DNA of 64,000 nucleotides from an uncultured Acidimicrobiaceae bacterium (GCA_937975915.1 CALJTY010000030.1:310001-374000), one strand, 5' to 3'; positions 17,424 to 26,016 are shown, counted from the first letter of the stretch. Made by a program: numbers and translations. The notes: generated by a model from the letters alone, not told the origin.

Positions 17424-18285
17424 GGGGCTCGTAGGGCGGAACAAAGATCCGCAAGCACCGACTCAAGAACTTTGTTACTGGCTTGACGAAGTATTTGTTG
17501 AGTCGAACTCGCCTAGGAACGCCAAGCAGGTCCTGCGCCCATGGTTCCATAAGTGCATAAGAACTCTGGACAAAGAACCAGAAGACAATCTTTTTTGAGC
17601 GTTCTTTGATTATTTCGTGAGCAACAAAGTCTCGAGCCACTGCGCCCTCTGGAATCAGTCTCAGTTCAGGTCGAAAGCGACTCAGTTCATCTTGGAGCTC
17701 TCGGTAAGTCCTTGGTGGATTTGCGATTCCAAAGTCCAGTGCTAACTGTGACATCTCCAAAACGTAGGTGTCTCGTTCTTGTTTCGTGATGTGCTTTCTG
17801 CCAAATTTCAAATAGCCTTCGAGAAACATTGAGATCTCAGCACAATGCACCCAGAGGAGAAGATGAGGGTCGTTGGCGTAGTACTCAATACCATCAGCAG
17901 CAGTTCCGCGCACGGCTTCGTGAACGGCGAGAACTCGCTCAATTGATGAATAGGCAAGATCCTTCGGGCCGTAGGTAGTGAAACCTAAAAAATTTGCAGT
18001 CTGGAGCATTCGCCCCAGAGGATCGTTTTGATATCTAGAGTGCTGCGCAACACCTGTCATTGCGTAGGGGTGGAGCGTCTGGAAAAAGAGACTCGCAATG
18101 CCACCTATGAGCATTGAAGCCAGGTCACCGTGAACGAGCCGAGCAACGCTATTTGTGGCCATGTACGAGATTTCTGGGTCATCACAAATTGGGATCGGAT
18201 CTTGGGTAAGGCCAATGGTGTTTCTAATTGCGACGTTAAATCGCTCTTTGAATCCCTTGGGGAGCCTGACGTCAGTATTTGCCAC
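17413..18285 (-). CDS. DUF2236 oxygenase MpaB family protein
   Basis: A 290-aa protein of the MpaB/rubber-oxygenase catalytic domain family, which contains heme b oxygenases. Family features are the MLIGGIASLFFQTLHPYAM segment near residue 60, VAQHSRYQNDPLGRM, and the LLLWVHCAEISMFL segment near 145 with a His likely to matter for heme binding. Actinobacteria often carry several such genes of unknown substrate. The GTG start is supported by a TAGTCT box 6 nt upstream. Its 3' end overlaps the convergent SDR gene by 11 nt. Confidence 0.82.
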   Translation of the reverse strand: MANTDVRLPKGFKERFNVAIRNTIGLTQDPIPICDDPEISYMATNSVARLVHGDLASMLIGGIASLFFQTLHPYAMTGVAQHSRYQNDPLGRMLQTANFLGFTTYGPKDLAYSSIERVLAVHEAVRGTAADGIEYYANDPHLLLWVHCAEISMFLEGYLKFGRKHITKQERDTYVLEMSQLALDFGIANPPRTYRELQDELSRFRPELRLIPEGAVARDFVAHEIIKERSKKIVFWFFVQSSYALMEPWAQDLLGVPRRVRLNKYFVKPVTKFLSRCLRIFVPPYEPPRP

Positions 18286-18291
18286 TTCTAC

Positions 18292-18297
18292 AGACTA
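18292..18297 (-). promoter_or_regulatory. -10 box of a leaderless promoter (DUF2236 gene)
   Basis: TAGTCT on the minus strand ends 6 nt before the GTG at 18285. Confidence 0.5.
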
Positions 18298-18342
18298 AAG
18301 ATTTTCCTTTTAATTCGTTCCGCGACATGAGACACTAGTTAC

Positions 18343-18645
18343 ATGGCATCGGTAAAACCACAACGAGTAGAGACGACCAGCTCTCAGGTTCTCACTGACG
18401 ACGCCGTTGAAACGGTACGCCCCTGGAACGTACTTGTCTGGGACGATCCAGTGACTCCCATGAAGGTTGTTGAAGTCATTTTCAAGCGAATCTTTGGCTA
18501 CCCCAATGCCAAGTGCACTCAGTTGATGCTGACGGTGCACAACGAAGGCAAAGCAGTTGTCTGGTCGGGACAGAAGGATATCGCTGAAAGCTACTGCGTG
18601 AAGTTGCAAGTAGCTGGACTTCAATCAACAATTGAGCAGCCATGA
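18343..18645 (+). CDS. clpS: ATP-dependent Clp protease adaptor ClpS
   Basis: A 100-aa adaptor that delivers N-degron substrates to ClpC or ClpA. The core starts at WNVLVWDDPVTPMKVVEVIF near residue 28. This includes the NxxxxDD pocket region and the Met that reads the N-terminal residue. A later VHNEGKAVVWSG matches the family. The first 25 residues are a flexible extension typical of actinobacteria. It overlaps the DUF2017 gene by 4 nt (ATGA), a linkage that is widely conserved in Actinobacteria. Confidence 0.93.
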   Translation: MASVKPQRVETTSSQVLTDDAVETVRPWNVLVWDDPVTPMKVVEVIFKRIFGYPNAKCTQLMLTVHNEGKAVVWSGQKDIAESYCVKLQVAGLQSTIEQP

Positions 18646-19076
18646 GTAAGAACAAAATGTTCATCAAGCGTCGCGACGGACGAATTGAAGTTCGACTGAA
18701 CGATGCTGGGCGAAACATTGTCTATGAAGCATTCGGCCATGTGGTCGCCGCCGAGCGAGACCCAGAACACGACTGGCACCGCAGGCTAAATGCACCAATT
18801 GATCCTTCGAGTGATGACGACAATCCACTTGCAATGTTGACTCGACAAAGTCAGATCTCCACGAATGCAGAACTTGCGTACATGACTCGAAACGAAGAGT
18901 TCATCAATGAGCAAGAAGCGTGGGCCTGGCTCACAACTATGCAGATTGCGCTTCGAGAAACTGCAGCCTCAAATGGAATTTTGAATGACGAGAAGTGGAA
19001 CAGCGCGGACATCGAACTTCGCAGTCAAATACAAACACTTCAGGCATTCCTTTTTGAATTAGCGGAGTGCTTTTAA
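18642..19076 (+). CDS. DUF2017 family protein
   Basis: A 144-aa mainly helical, acidic protein of the DUF2017 family. Function unknown, but the gene is a steady neighbour of clpS in Actinobacteria, so it may help select or modify N-degron substrates. The middle has the LTRQSQISTNAELAYM stretch. The start overlaps the clpS stop (ATGA), indicating translational coupling. No enzymatic motif is visible. Confidence 0.83.
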   Translation: MSKNKMFIKRRDGRIEVRLNDAGRNIVYEAFGHVVAAERDPEHDWHRRLNAPIDPSSDDDNPLAMLTRQSQISTNAELAYMTRNEEFINEQEAWAWLTTMQIALRETAASNGILNDEKWNSADIELRSQIQTLQAFLFELAECF

Positions 19077-19079
19077 GAA

Positions 19080-20435
19080 TTATTTTTTGCTGAATGCAGC
19101 GGGAGGAGCAATTTTTAGTGCTCCATCATTTGTTAAAGGATTCTGCTTTGTGGTCCATTGAAGTTCTTGAACAATAAATGAGCTGATGTTTGTGTAATCG
19201 TCGACAGGCGAGACTCCGAACGCACGCCGGTAGGCGGTTTTCCACGACGAGCATGAAAGCTGAGTATTTGGTTCAAGTCCAGATCCACATTGCTTCATGG
19301 CTTCAGGAAGAAGATACGTAAAGAAATTGTTTACTGCTTGCCAGCCGTAAGAGCCGTACAGATATTGAAATGCAAGAGCGCCGGCCATGTAATTAATGTA
19401 AGGGTCACACTGCGAAGGAGTCGTTGTTTCGTTCGCAATGAACCATTGCTTCCAGTCACTTGGCGACATTTTTAAAACACCACTGATGCTGGGATCTCCC
19501 GTGAAGCCACTGTAGATTTGGCTCCATCCATTTCTGAATGCTGCAGTTGAAGTTCTGAAACCAATGTTGAATCCTGAGTACACCGCATGGCCTTCTCGAA
19601 CCCAGCAGAGCATTGGCCCCATTCCATTTAGAACGTAACGCTGCATTACGTGTGTGTATTCGTGAGAGGCTATTCCCGCTTCGCCTGCATCACCGAGGCT
19701 TTGTCCGCCGGTATTGAAAAAGAGAACGGCCTTACCGTCTTTGCCGTAGCCAGGGGCTGCGCCACCATAAAAAGACGGTCCATCGGTTTTTGCTCGAGCC
19801 AACTTGTAGTCAAGCCAACCTCCTCCTAAAGCTTCAGGAACTAAATCGTTCTTAAGGTTGTCGTAGATCCACTGAAAGTTGGTGGAGGTGCCTAAGTAGA
19901 CACGAACGGGAATTGAAGCGGGTCGAAGCGCACCCCAAAATCCTGCCGAGGCATTCAAATCAGCTGTAATTATCTTTTGCTTGTCCGCGGGAATGCTCGG
20001 ATCAACGATGTATTCAATTGTTGGTGCGGAGTTTGTTGAAAGAGCTAACTGCGCCAAAAATGCAGCTCGAGATTTATTGGCGATGTTTGAGCCGAGGTCT
20101 TGAGAAGCTCGGTTGAGATCAATGTTGAGTGGCATTGTCATGTTCAAAGTCCAACTACTGGCGCGCTGAGTAATGCTTACTTTGTATTTGGTTCCTTGAA
20201 CGAGTCCAGTGAGCGTGCATGATGCCCCTCCACGCGACGTGCAACCCTTGGTGAGGGGGGTTGTTCGAACGACTGTTGTCACATTGGCGTTTTGTTGAAA
20301 CGTAACGACAGCAGAATTTGAATAGACGTATGAAAGCGAGGGCAGCGAAACACTCGCAACATCTTGTGCATACGACGCGGTCGTGCCCAGTGTTGCCACT
20401 GCTGTGAGAGCTAGTGCGGCCACGATTGCTTTCAT
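19080..20435 (-). CDS. Secreted gluzincin-type metallopeptidase with fibronectin-like N-terminus
   Basis: A 451-aa exported protein. Residues 1-23 are a Sec signal peptide ending at ASYA. Residues 28-100 look like a fibronectin type III domain (CTLTGLVQGTKYKVSI is a typical F-G strand region). The catalytic part carries HEYTH near residues 258-262 and a Glu 19 residues further in REGHAVYSG, the zinc triad of gluzincins, as in peptidase_MA-like families. Four later Cys may form disulfides. The start is supported by a TAAGTT box 6 nt upstream. The substrate is unknown; the protein is probably extracellular. Confidence 0.78.
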   Translation of the reverse strand: MKAIVAALALTAVATLGTTASYAQDVASVSLPSLSYVYSNSAVVTFQQNANVTTVVRTTPLTKGCTSRGGASCTLTGLVQGTKYKVSITQRASSWTLNMTMPLNIDLNRASQDLGSNIANKSRAAFLAQLALSTNSAPTIEYIVDPSIPADKQKIITADLNASAGFWGALRPASIPVRVYLGTSTNFQWIYDNLKNDLVPEALGGGWLDYKLARAKTDGPSFYGGAAPGYGKDGKAVLFFNTGGQSLGDAGEAGIASHEYTHVMQRYVLNGMGPMLCWVREGHAVYSGFNIGFRTSTAAFRNGWSQIYSGFTGDPSISGVLKMSPSDWKQWFIANETTTPSQCDPYINYMAGALAFQYLYGSYGWQAVNNFFTYLLPEAMKQCGSGLEPNTQLSCSSWKTAYRRAFGVSPVDDYTNISSFIVQELQWTTKQNPLTNDGALKIAPPAAFSKK

Positions 20436-20441
20436 GGACCG

Positions 20442-20447
20442 AACTTA
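20442..20447 (-). promoter_or_regulatory. -10 box of a leaderless promoter (metallopeptidase gene)
   Basis: TAAGTT on the minus strand ends 6 nt before the ATG at 20435. It sits just after the tRNA-Lys terminator. Confidence 0.5.
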
Positions 20448-20459
20448 CTTGCATAAAGC

Positions 20460-20489
20460 AAAACTCCCCGAGTTTCCTCGGGGAGTTTT
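20460..20489 (-). terminator. Terminator of tRNA-Lys
   Basis: A perfect 13-bp stem (AAAACTCCCCGAG with its complement, 4-nt loop) stands 3 nt after the tRNA 3' end and finishes in T residues on the minus strand. Confidence 0.85.
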
Positions 20490-20492
20490 CAG

Positions 20493-20565
20493 TGCGCCGG
20501 CCGGGACTTGAACCCGGAACCTGTTGATTAAGAGTCAAATGCTCTGCCAATTGAGCTACCGGCGC
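20493..20565 (-). tRNA. tRNA-Lys (CTT)
   Basis: A cloverleaf of 73 nt can be folded by eye. Acceptor GCGCCGG pairs with CCGGCGC, the D-arm is GCTC/GAGC, and the T-arm is CCGGG/CCCGG with loop TTCAAGT. The anticodon loop CTCTTAA gives anticodon CTT. The anticodon stem has a T27-C43 mismatch. CCA is not encoded. A TAGACT box ends 6 nt before the mature 5' end. Confidence 0.95.
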
Positions 20566-20571
20566 GTGACG

Positions 20572-20577
20572 AGTCTA
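20572..20577 (-). promoter_or_regulatory. -10 box of tRNA-Lys
   Basis: TAGACT (overlapping TATAGA) ends 6 nt before G1 of the tRNA, so transcription may begin at or within 1-2 nt of the mature 5' end. Confidence 0.45.
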
Positions 20578-20602
20578 TACCGCCACGCGCTCGGCGAACT
20601 CC

Positions 20603-22027
20603 TTAGTTGTGCTGGATGGCCTTGACTTCTAGGAATTCTTCGAATCCGTATTTTCCTAGTTCGCGACCAATTCCTGACTGCTTGTAACCACCAAATGGCG
20701 CCACGATGTTGAAGGCACCACCGTTGATTTCCACTTGACCGGTACGAATCTTTCGAGCGACTTCGAATGCCTTCTCGTCGGTGCCCGCCCAAACTCCACC
20801 AGCGAGACCGTAGAGAGAGTCGTTAGCGATAGCCACAGCTTCTTCTTCGGTGTCGTAAGGGATGATTGAAAGGACTGGCCCGAAGATTTCTTCTTGCGCA
20901 ATGGTCATCGAGTTCTTCACGTCAGAGAAGATCGTTGGCATTACGTAGAAACCCTTCGAGAGCTCTTCTGGAACAGACACGCCACCACAAACGAGTCGAG
21001 CGCCTTCGTCGATTCCCTTGTTGATGTAGTCACGTACTCGCTGCTGTTGAACAGCACTGATAAGTGGACCACAGAAGCTTGCGCCAGTGATTGGATCAGC
21101 TGGTGTGAATGCAGCAGCAGTAGCAACGGCCACATCTTCGACTTCTTGCAACTTCGAACGTGGAACAACCATGCGAGTTAGCGCTGAGCAAGTCTGACCA
21201 GAGTTGAGGTAAGCCTTTCCAACTCCGTCAGCAACGGCCTTAGCAATGTCAGCGTCTTCGAGAATTACGTTGGCAGACTTGCCACCGAGCTCAAGTGAAA
21301 CGCGCTTAACCATCTGCGCTGCGATTTCCATGACGCGCTTTCCAGCACGAGTTGAACCCGTGAATGAAACCATGTCAGTCTTCGGGTGAGCAACGATCGC
21401 CTCACCAACAACTGGGCCAACACCTGTTACTAGGTTGAACACACCCTTTGGTAGTCCAACTTCGTGAATGATCTCAGCAAGGATGAATGCATTAATTGGA
21501 GCAACTTCACTTGGCTTCAGAACAACGGTGCAACCAGCAGCAAGTGCGGCGGCAACCTTGTTCGCGATTTGGTGAAGTGGGTAGTTCCAAGGTGTGATTG
21601 CAGCGACCACACCAACTGGCTCGCGAACGAGTGTTGAAGTTCCTACTTCTTCTTCCCAAACAAACTCAGAGGCACGTTGTGCGTTGTCGGCAAACGTGAA
21701 AGTAGGTAGTCCTGCCTGAATTCCCTTGGCGAGCATGAGTGGCATTCCAACTTCGTTAGCAATGCATAGGGCAATTTCGTCACCACGCTCTGCGAGCTTT
21801 TCTGAGATACGTGTAAGAAGCTCACCGCGCTCTTTAGGGCTGGTGTTAGCCCATGAAGTGAAAGCAGCTGCCGCTGCATCAACTGCAGCGTTTGCCTCTT
21901 CAACAGTTCCAGCAGGAATTGTTGCGTAGATTTCACCTGTTCCAGAAGTTGTTACTTCGAGTGTTTCTTTTGACGAGGCCTTAACCCACTGTCCATTGAT
22001 GTAGAACGAATCGCGAACGATTGTCAT
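20603..22027 (-). CDS. NAD(P)-dependent aldehyde dehydrogenase
   Basis: A 474-aa aldehyde dehydrogenase superfamily member. [14 protein letters not shown] near residue 138 and [13 protein letters not shown] near 225 form the nucleotide-binding part. The catalytic Glu is in [11 protein letters not shown] near 247 and the catalytic Cys in [11 protein letters not shown] near 280. The C-terminus has [17 protein letters not shown]. The ATG start follows a strong AAGGGGGAA ribosome binding site. It resembles broad-specificity actinobacterial enzymes; the natural aldehyde is not evident. It lies between tRNA genes and appears monocistronic. Confidence 0.9.
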   Translation of the reverse strand: MTIVRDSFYINGQWVKASSKETLEVTTSGTGEIYATIPAGTVEEANAAVDAAAAAFTSWANTSPKERGELLTRISEKLAERGDEIALCIANEVGMPLMLAKGIQAGLPTFTFADNAQRASEFVWEEEVGTSTLVREPVGVVAAITPWNYPLHQIANKVAAALAAGCTVVLKPSEVAPINAFILAEIIHEVGLPKGVFNLVTGVGPVVGEAIVAHPKTDMVSFTGSTRAGKRVMEIAAQMVKRVSLELGGKSANVILEDADIAKAVADGVGKAYLNSGQTCSALTRMVVPRSKLQEVEDVAVATAAAFTPADPITGASFCGPLISAVQQQRVRDYINKGIDEGARLVCGGVSVPEELSKGFYVMPTIFSDVKNSMTIAQEEIFGPVLSIIPYDTEEEAVAIANDSLYGLAGGVWAGTDEKAFEVARKIRTGQVEINGGAFNIVAPFGGYKQSGIGRELGKYGFEEFLEVKAIQHN

Positions 22028-22100
22028 GTTTCCCCCTTAGACCTCGAATGAGGTGTGTAGCGAAAATCTACACGGAGATTCGAGCGCCATGTCGCGACAG

Positions 22101-22142
22101 AAAAAAGCCCGTCGCCACCACATTTTCTGGTGACGACGGGCA
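22101..22142 (-). terminator. Terminator of tRNA-His
   Basis: Stem GCCCGTCG-x-CACCA with loop of 7 and its complement (one internal mismatch), followed on the minus strand by six T. It lies 6 nt downstream of the tRNA-His 3' end. Confidence 0.88.
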
Positions 22143-22147
22143 TTTCT

Positions 22148-22225
22148 TGGGGTGAGTGACGGGTCTCGAACCCGCGGCCTCCAGGACCACAACCTGGCGC
22201 TCTAACCAGCTGAGCTACACCCACC
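22148..22225 (-). tRNA. tRNA-His (GTG)
   Basis: The acceptor GTGGGTG pairs with CACTCAC. An extra 5' G (G-1) faces C73, the identity element of tRNA-His. The anticodon loop TTGTGGT within CCAGG/CCTGG gives GTG. The T-arm is GCGGG/CCCGT. CCA is encoded (22150-22148). Confidence 0.95.
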
Positions 22226-22297
22226 AAGACCTATAAGTATTGCACAGCGCAAGAACCTGGCAAAAGGAAGGTTTTATTTAACTACGATTGAGGGTGC

Positions 22298-22371
22298 GCC
22301 CCTGTAGCTCAACTGGATAGAGCATCGGAGTTCTAACCCGCAGGTTGCAAGTTCAAGTCTTGCCGGGGGCA
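22298..22371 (+). tRNA. tRNA-Arg (TCT)
   Basis: Acceptor GCCCCTG pairs with CGGGGGC, D-arm GCTC/GAGC, T-arm GCAAG/CTTGC with loop TTCAAGT. The anticodon loop GTTCTAA gives TCT. The anticodon stem (TCGGA/CCCGC) has only three Watson-Crick pairs, with mismatches at 27-43 and 31-39. CCA is not encoded. A TACGAT box at 22283-22288 is a likely -10. Confidence 0.88.
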
Positions 22372-22419
22372 CTTAGGAGATTGTCAGTACTTTCACACGG
22401 TGCTCACAGAAGCATTGCG

Positions 22420-22425
22420 TATCAT
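22420..22425 (+). promoter_or_regulatory. -10 box of a leaderless promoter (DUF1800 gene)
   Basis: TATCAT ends 6 nt before the GTG at 22432 and decides this start over an in-frame start inside the tRNA gene. Confidence 0.5.
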
Positions 22426-22431
22426 TTTGTC

Positions 22432-23724
22432 GTGACGCAATTATCAAGCCAGGCGCAGATTTCGCGGCTCATTCACCGATTCGGTTTTGGTCCGAAGCCA
22501 GGGGAGTTCGCGAAGTTAATGGCGGGTGGCGTCCCAAGTGCGCAGGCGTCGATCCTTAACGTTCCAGCGATCGACTCAGGAATCGCAAATCTGAAAACAC
22601 CGACGTTTGCGAAAATTGGCTCTCTTGTTTCTAAGGCTGCAAAGTTTCAAGACGCATTGCAGTACTACGAGCTGGTTTTTTGGTGGCTCGACCGCATGGT
22701 GCTTTCAGATAATGCACTGCCTGAGCGAATGACGTGGTTTTGGCACGGACACTGGGCGACGGCAATCAGCAAAGTCAATTACGCCACACCAATGTTGACG
22801 CAGAATCAAGTACTTCGACAAAATGCACTCGGCAGCTTCAACACCATGGCACAGTCAATGATCAATGACTGTGCACTGCAGTACTGGCTCGATGGTCAAC
22901 AGAACTATGTAGCGGCACCAAACGAAAACTTGTCGCGTGAATACATGGAACTCTTCGCTCTCGGTGTTGGTAATTACTCCCAAGCTGACGTCACGGCACT
23001 CGCGAAATCGTTCACTGGCTACAAAATCACAGCAGCTTCGTTAGAGGCTGGGGTGATTACGTACACTCCTAAAATTCACGACACATCAACTGTGTCGCTG
23101 CTTGGCAACACGGGTTCGTTTACCCCTCAAGATGCTGTTGCGGTTCTTACTGCTCAGAAGTCGTGTCAAGACTTCATTGCGCAACGACTCTGGTTCCGCT
23201 TTTACAACTCAACCTCACCTCAGCCAGACAGAACTCTGAGCGATGCATTCGCCGCTAGAGACATTGGCGCAGCAGTAAAAGCTCTCGTATATCACCCAGC
23301 CCTCAGCGACCCTCTTCACGCGCAGGCAAAATCACCAGTTGAGTGGTTTGTGAGCGCTTGTCGAGCCCTAAGCATTCAGCCGTCCACATTGCCAACTCAG
23401 TCAACAGTTTTCAGCGCACTCGCAAGAATGGGCAATACACCTTTTAATCCGCCCAACGTCGGTGGATGGCCACCCGATGAATTCTGGCTTGGTGCAGCGC
23501 AAGCGCAAGAGCGAATAAATCTGTCGCAGTACCTAGTAAGTCACGGCAATCTTTCTCCAATTTCAGTTCTCCCAGCGAAGCAGCGTGTTGCCGCCGCTGC
23601 GATGTGGTTGGGTGTTGCTGGATGGGGGGCTACAACCCAGCAGGTTCTCACCAGTGCGGCGACTGACCCTGCACGACTCGCTTGGCTGGCGCTCAATGCA
23701 CCGGAATACGTGGTGAATCAATGA
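22432..23724 (+). CDS. DUF1800 family protein
   Basis: A 430-aa protein of the DUF1800 family, function unknown. Typical motifs: HRFGFGPKPGEF at the N-terminus, ERMTWFWHGHWATA near residue 102, the block NENLSREYMELFALGVGNYSQADV near residue 167, and NPPNVGGWPP near the C-terminus. No clear signal peptide follows from the GTG start. An upstream in-frame start lies in tRNA-Arg and is rejected. It overlaps the DUF1501 gene by 4 nt (ATGA); this pair is a conserved two-gene unit in many bacteria. The start is supported by a TATCAT box 6 nt upstream. Confidence 0.88.
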   Translation: MTQLSSQAQISRLIHRFGFGPKPGEFAKLMAGGVPSAQASILNVPAIDSGIANLKTPTFAKIGSLVSKAAKFQDALQYYELVFWWLDRMVLSDNALPERMTWFWHGHWATAISKVNYATPMLTQNQVLRQNALGSFNTMAQSMINDCALQYWLDGQQNYVAAPNENLSREYMELFALGVGNYSQADVTALAKSFTGYKITAASLEAGVITYTPKIHDTSTVSLLGNTGSFTPQDAVAVLTAQKSCQDFIAQRLWFRFYNSTSPQPDRTLSDAFAARDIGAAVKALVYHPALSDPLHAQAKSPVEWFVSACRALSIQPSTLPTQSTVFSALARMGNTPFNPPNVGGWPPDEFWLGAAQAQERINLSQYLVSHGNLSPISVLPAKQRVAAAAMWLGVAGWGATTQQVLTSAATDPARLAWLALNAPEYVVNQ

Positions 23725-24950
23725 GATGTGAAGACTTCTCTCGTCGTGATTTTCTGAAGCTCACTGGCGCAGGTGCAATGGCCGCATCACTGCCACTCAG
23801 TTTTTCTGAGATTGCATCGGCTGCTGTTGCGACGCCTCTTCCAGCCAAGACTCCAATCGTGGTCCTAGTGACTCTTTACGGTGGGAATGATGGACTGAAT
23901 ACCTTGGTGCCCTATCTCGATTCAACCTATTACTCTTCTCGTCCAGGAATTTCGGTTGATCAGTCAACGGTTCTGCCACTTGGTGATGGACTCGGTTTCA
24001 ATCCAGCCATGAAGAACTTCGCATCATTATGGAACGCTAAGCAGTTAACAATCGTTCGTGGTGTCAGTTACCCCAAGCCTGACCTTTCACACTTTTCTTC
24101 GATGGCAATTTGGCAGACCGCCTCACCCGCAACTTCTGTTTCAACGGGGTGGATCGGAAGATGGCTAGATACGCAGCCACTTAATCCCATGCTCGCAGTA
24201 TCGGTGGGGAACACAATGCCTCCGGCTTTTGCTGGTGCGAAGCAAAGTGGCTCGGTGATGCCAGCGACTGGATTTAAGTTGCCAACGGGAACAGCGCTCA
24301 GTCAGTTCAAATCACTGGGGGCTCAAACTGCCGGGGCATCGCCAGTAACGCAGAACGCGGCACTGTCGATTGCCAACTTGTATCAAATGGCTGGCACCGT
24401 TACTTCACAGCTCGCGCTTGGCGCACCGAAGCCGCAGAACGCCGCACTTCAAAATGTTGGCAACACGAATCTGACTTCTCAGCTTGACGCAGTTGCAACG
24501 CTCATTAACGCTGGTGCTCCAACTCGAGTTTGGGAAGTTTCGATTGGTGGCTTTGATACTCACGCCGATGAAGTGACAACACAGAATGCACTTATTGGTG
24601 GCGCCACCGACTCAGTTGCTCGTTTCATGTCTCAAATTGCTGGAACCAAGCGAGCTAACGACGTAACGGTTGTTGTCTACACAGAATTCGGGCGTCGAGT
24701 TAAGGCCAATGCAGCCCAAGGCACCGACCATGGAACATCGAACGCTGTTTATGTTGTGGGCAAATCTGGCGTTGGTGGATTCATTGGCGATGAGCCTTCG
24801 CTCACGCAACTTGACTCAACAGGAAACATGCTCATGACAACAGACTTCAGAGACGTTTATGGCTCAATCCTTGAAGACTTGCTGGCAACGCCTGTGGGCA
24901 AGATCATTCCTGGCTGGAAAACGAAACTTCCACTGTTCGCTTCCAAGTAA
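23721..24950 (+). CDS. DUF1501 family protein, Tat-exported
   Basis: A 409-aa protein of the DUF1501 family, which belongs to the alkaline-phosphatase-like/sulfatase-like superfamily. The N-terminus carries a twin-arginine motif (SRRDFLK, residues 6-12), a hydrophobic segment and an Ala cleavage region, so it is exported folded. LVTLYGGNDGLNTLVP near residue 50 is the family metal-site region. IGGFDTHADE near 275 and TDHGTSNAVYVVG near 336 give further likely metal ligands (Asp, His). It is coupled to DUF1800 by an ATGA overlap. The substrate is unknown. Confidence 0.88.
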   Translation: MRCEDFSRRDFLKLTGAGAMAASLPLSFSEIASAAVATPLPAKTPIVVLVTLYGGNDGLNTLVPYLDSTYYSSRPGISVDQSTVLPLGDGLGFNPAMKNFASLWNAKQLTIVRGVSYPKPDLSHFSSMAIWQTASPATSVSTGWIGRWLDTQPLNPMLAVSVGNTMPPAFAGAKQSGSVMPATGFKLPTGTALSQFKSLGAQTAGASPVTQNAALSIANLYQMAGTVTSQLALGAPKPQNAALQNVGNTNLTSQLDAVATLINAGAPTRVWEVSIGGFDTHADEVTTQNALIGGATDSVARFMSQIAGTKRANDVTVVVYTEFGRRVKANAAQGTDHGTSNAVYVVGKSGVGGFIGDEPSLTQLDSTGNMLMTTDFRDVYGSILEDLLATPVGKIIPGWKTKLPLFASK

Positions 24951-24988
24951 ATGACTTTGGTCTGGCAGTAGCGAGACGTCTGGCGACC

Positions 24989-24994
24989 TAGTGT
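24989..24994 (+). promoter_or_regulatory. -10 box of a leaderless promoter (secreted protein)
   Basis: TAGTGT ends 7 nt before the ATG at 25002. It shares the decamer GACCTAGTGT with the promoter at 8536-8541. Confidence 0.5.
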
Positions 24995-25001
24995 GTTCAG
25001 C

Positions 25002-25898
25002 ATGCGTACAAAAACACTTTTAGCCATACTTCTCCTAAGCCTCACATTCACCTCGAGCGCTGGAGCATCAAGTGTTACTTGGTCGTGGAACGGGTCTGGT
25101 CAGCTTGGCCATGTCGTCTCGTGCGTTGGCCAAGGCTCTCAAAAAACAGCTACTTCTTGTCAGTTCTCAGTCGGAAACATTCCTGGGACAGGTGTAGTTA
25201 ATGAAGTGTTTACTTTTTCAAATAAGAGTTCAACGCAACTCTGTTACGGAATAAGCACCAATACCAATTACATGTCGGGCTTAAACAGTGTTTGTGTGAA
25301 GCCACATGCTTCGAAACAGTATGTGACAAGTGGTGGAGTCACGAATTACCAACATGTTTCATTTGGTGTATTCATTACCAGTGGATCATCTTCAAAGCCA
25401 ATTGGAGCGATTGCCTCGAATACGCTCTCAACTTTCTCACTGGCACTAAATGAGAATCAGAGCAGTTCGTCAATGAAATTCAAGACTTACGACCCTGCAA
25501 ACTTCGCGGGATTTAAATTTACGCACTTCACCTTGAGCGACTCGTCGCTTTGTGACGACGGTGCGCTTCGAGTATTTGCTCTCGGTGGATCAGGCACGTT
25601 TGGAAATAACTTGCCGGGAATAAGTGTTTTCGAAAAAGCGCAAGGCACATGCAATGGACCCCTCGAATTCAATACGAAGATTTCAACTGAAATTGTCAAC
25701 GGCCACACCGCTCAGGTTTGGAGTAATTGTGCTGGTGTTGCAACAGGAAAATGTGGCGCCACGCAAGTAAAGGCAAATGGAGGGCTCATAACGTGGAGCA
25801 TTCCGGGTACGGGAGCAATGAAGGCAACTGCAGTGAGCGTTACTTCGTACAATCTTTCGCTCGCCACACTGTTAGCAGTGGCTCGATCAATTCGTTGA
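25002..25898 (+). CDS. Secreted protein of unknown function
   Basis: A 298-aa exported protein not recognised as any family. Residues 1-22 form a signal peptide (MRTKTLLAILLLSLTF, cleavage near GAS). The mature part is rich in Ser, Thr, Gly and Asn with several Cys, predicted all-beta, and has a second hydrophobic stretch at the very C-terminus (SLATLLAVARSIR). The C-terminal end could serve as a membrane or wall anchor, but no LPxTG motif is seen. ATG at 25002 is preferred over GTG at 24993 because of the TAGTGT box 7 nt upstream. Confidence 0.6.
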   Translation: MRTKTLLAILLLSLTFTSSAGASSVTWSWNGSGQLGHVVSCVGQGSQKTATSCQFSVGNIPGTGVVNEVFTFSNKSSTQLCYGISTNTNYMSGLNSVCVKPHASKQYVTSGGVTNYQHVSFGVFITSGSSSKPIGAIASNTLSTFSLALNENQSSSSMKFKTYDPANFAGFKFTHFTLSDSSLCDDGALRVFALGGSGTFGNNLPGISVFEKAQGTCNGPLEFNTKISTEIVNGHTAQVWSNCAGVATGKCGATQVKANGGLITWSIPGTGAMKATAVSVTSYNLSLATLLAVARSIR

Positions 25899-25906
25899 GT
25901 CTCTAA

Positions 25907-25984
25907 TGGTCGGGAAGGGGGGATTCGAACCCCCGGCCTCCTGGTCCCAAACCAGGCGCGCTAACCAAGCTGCGCTACTTCCCG
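25907..25984 (-). tRNA. tRNA-Pro (TGG)
   Basis: Acceptor CGGGAAG pairs with CTTCCCG, D-stem GCGC/GCGC with a 10-nt loop, anticodon loop TTTGGGA within CCTGG/CCAGG, T-arm GGGGG/CCCCC with TTCGAAT. Discriminator A is followed by encoded CCA. Confidence 0.96.
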
Positions 25985-26016
25985 TGAACTGCAGACCTCC
26001 ACGTTACACGCTGTAG

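Noticed and set aside
20155..20550. 131-codon ORF spanning tRNA-Lys and the peptidase N-terminus
   Set aside because: It reads through a tRNA gene and its terminator, and lies on the same strand as a well-supported secreted protein in another frame.
22345..22431. Upstream extension of the DUF1800 protein into tRNA-Arg
   Set aside because: It would begin inside the tRNA; the GTG at 22432 has a -10 box at the leaderless distance.
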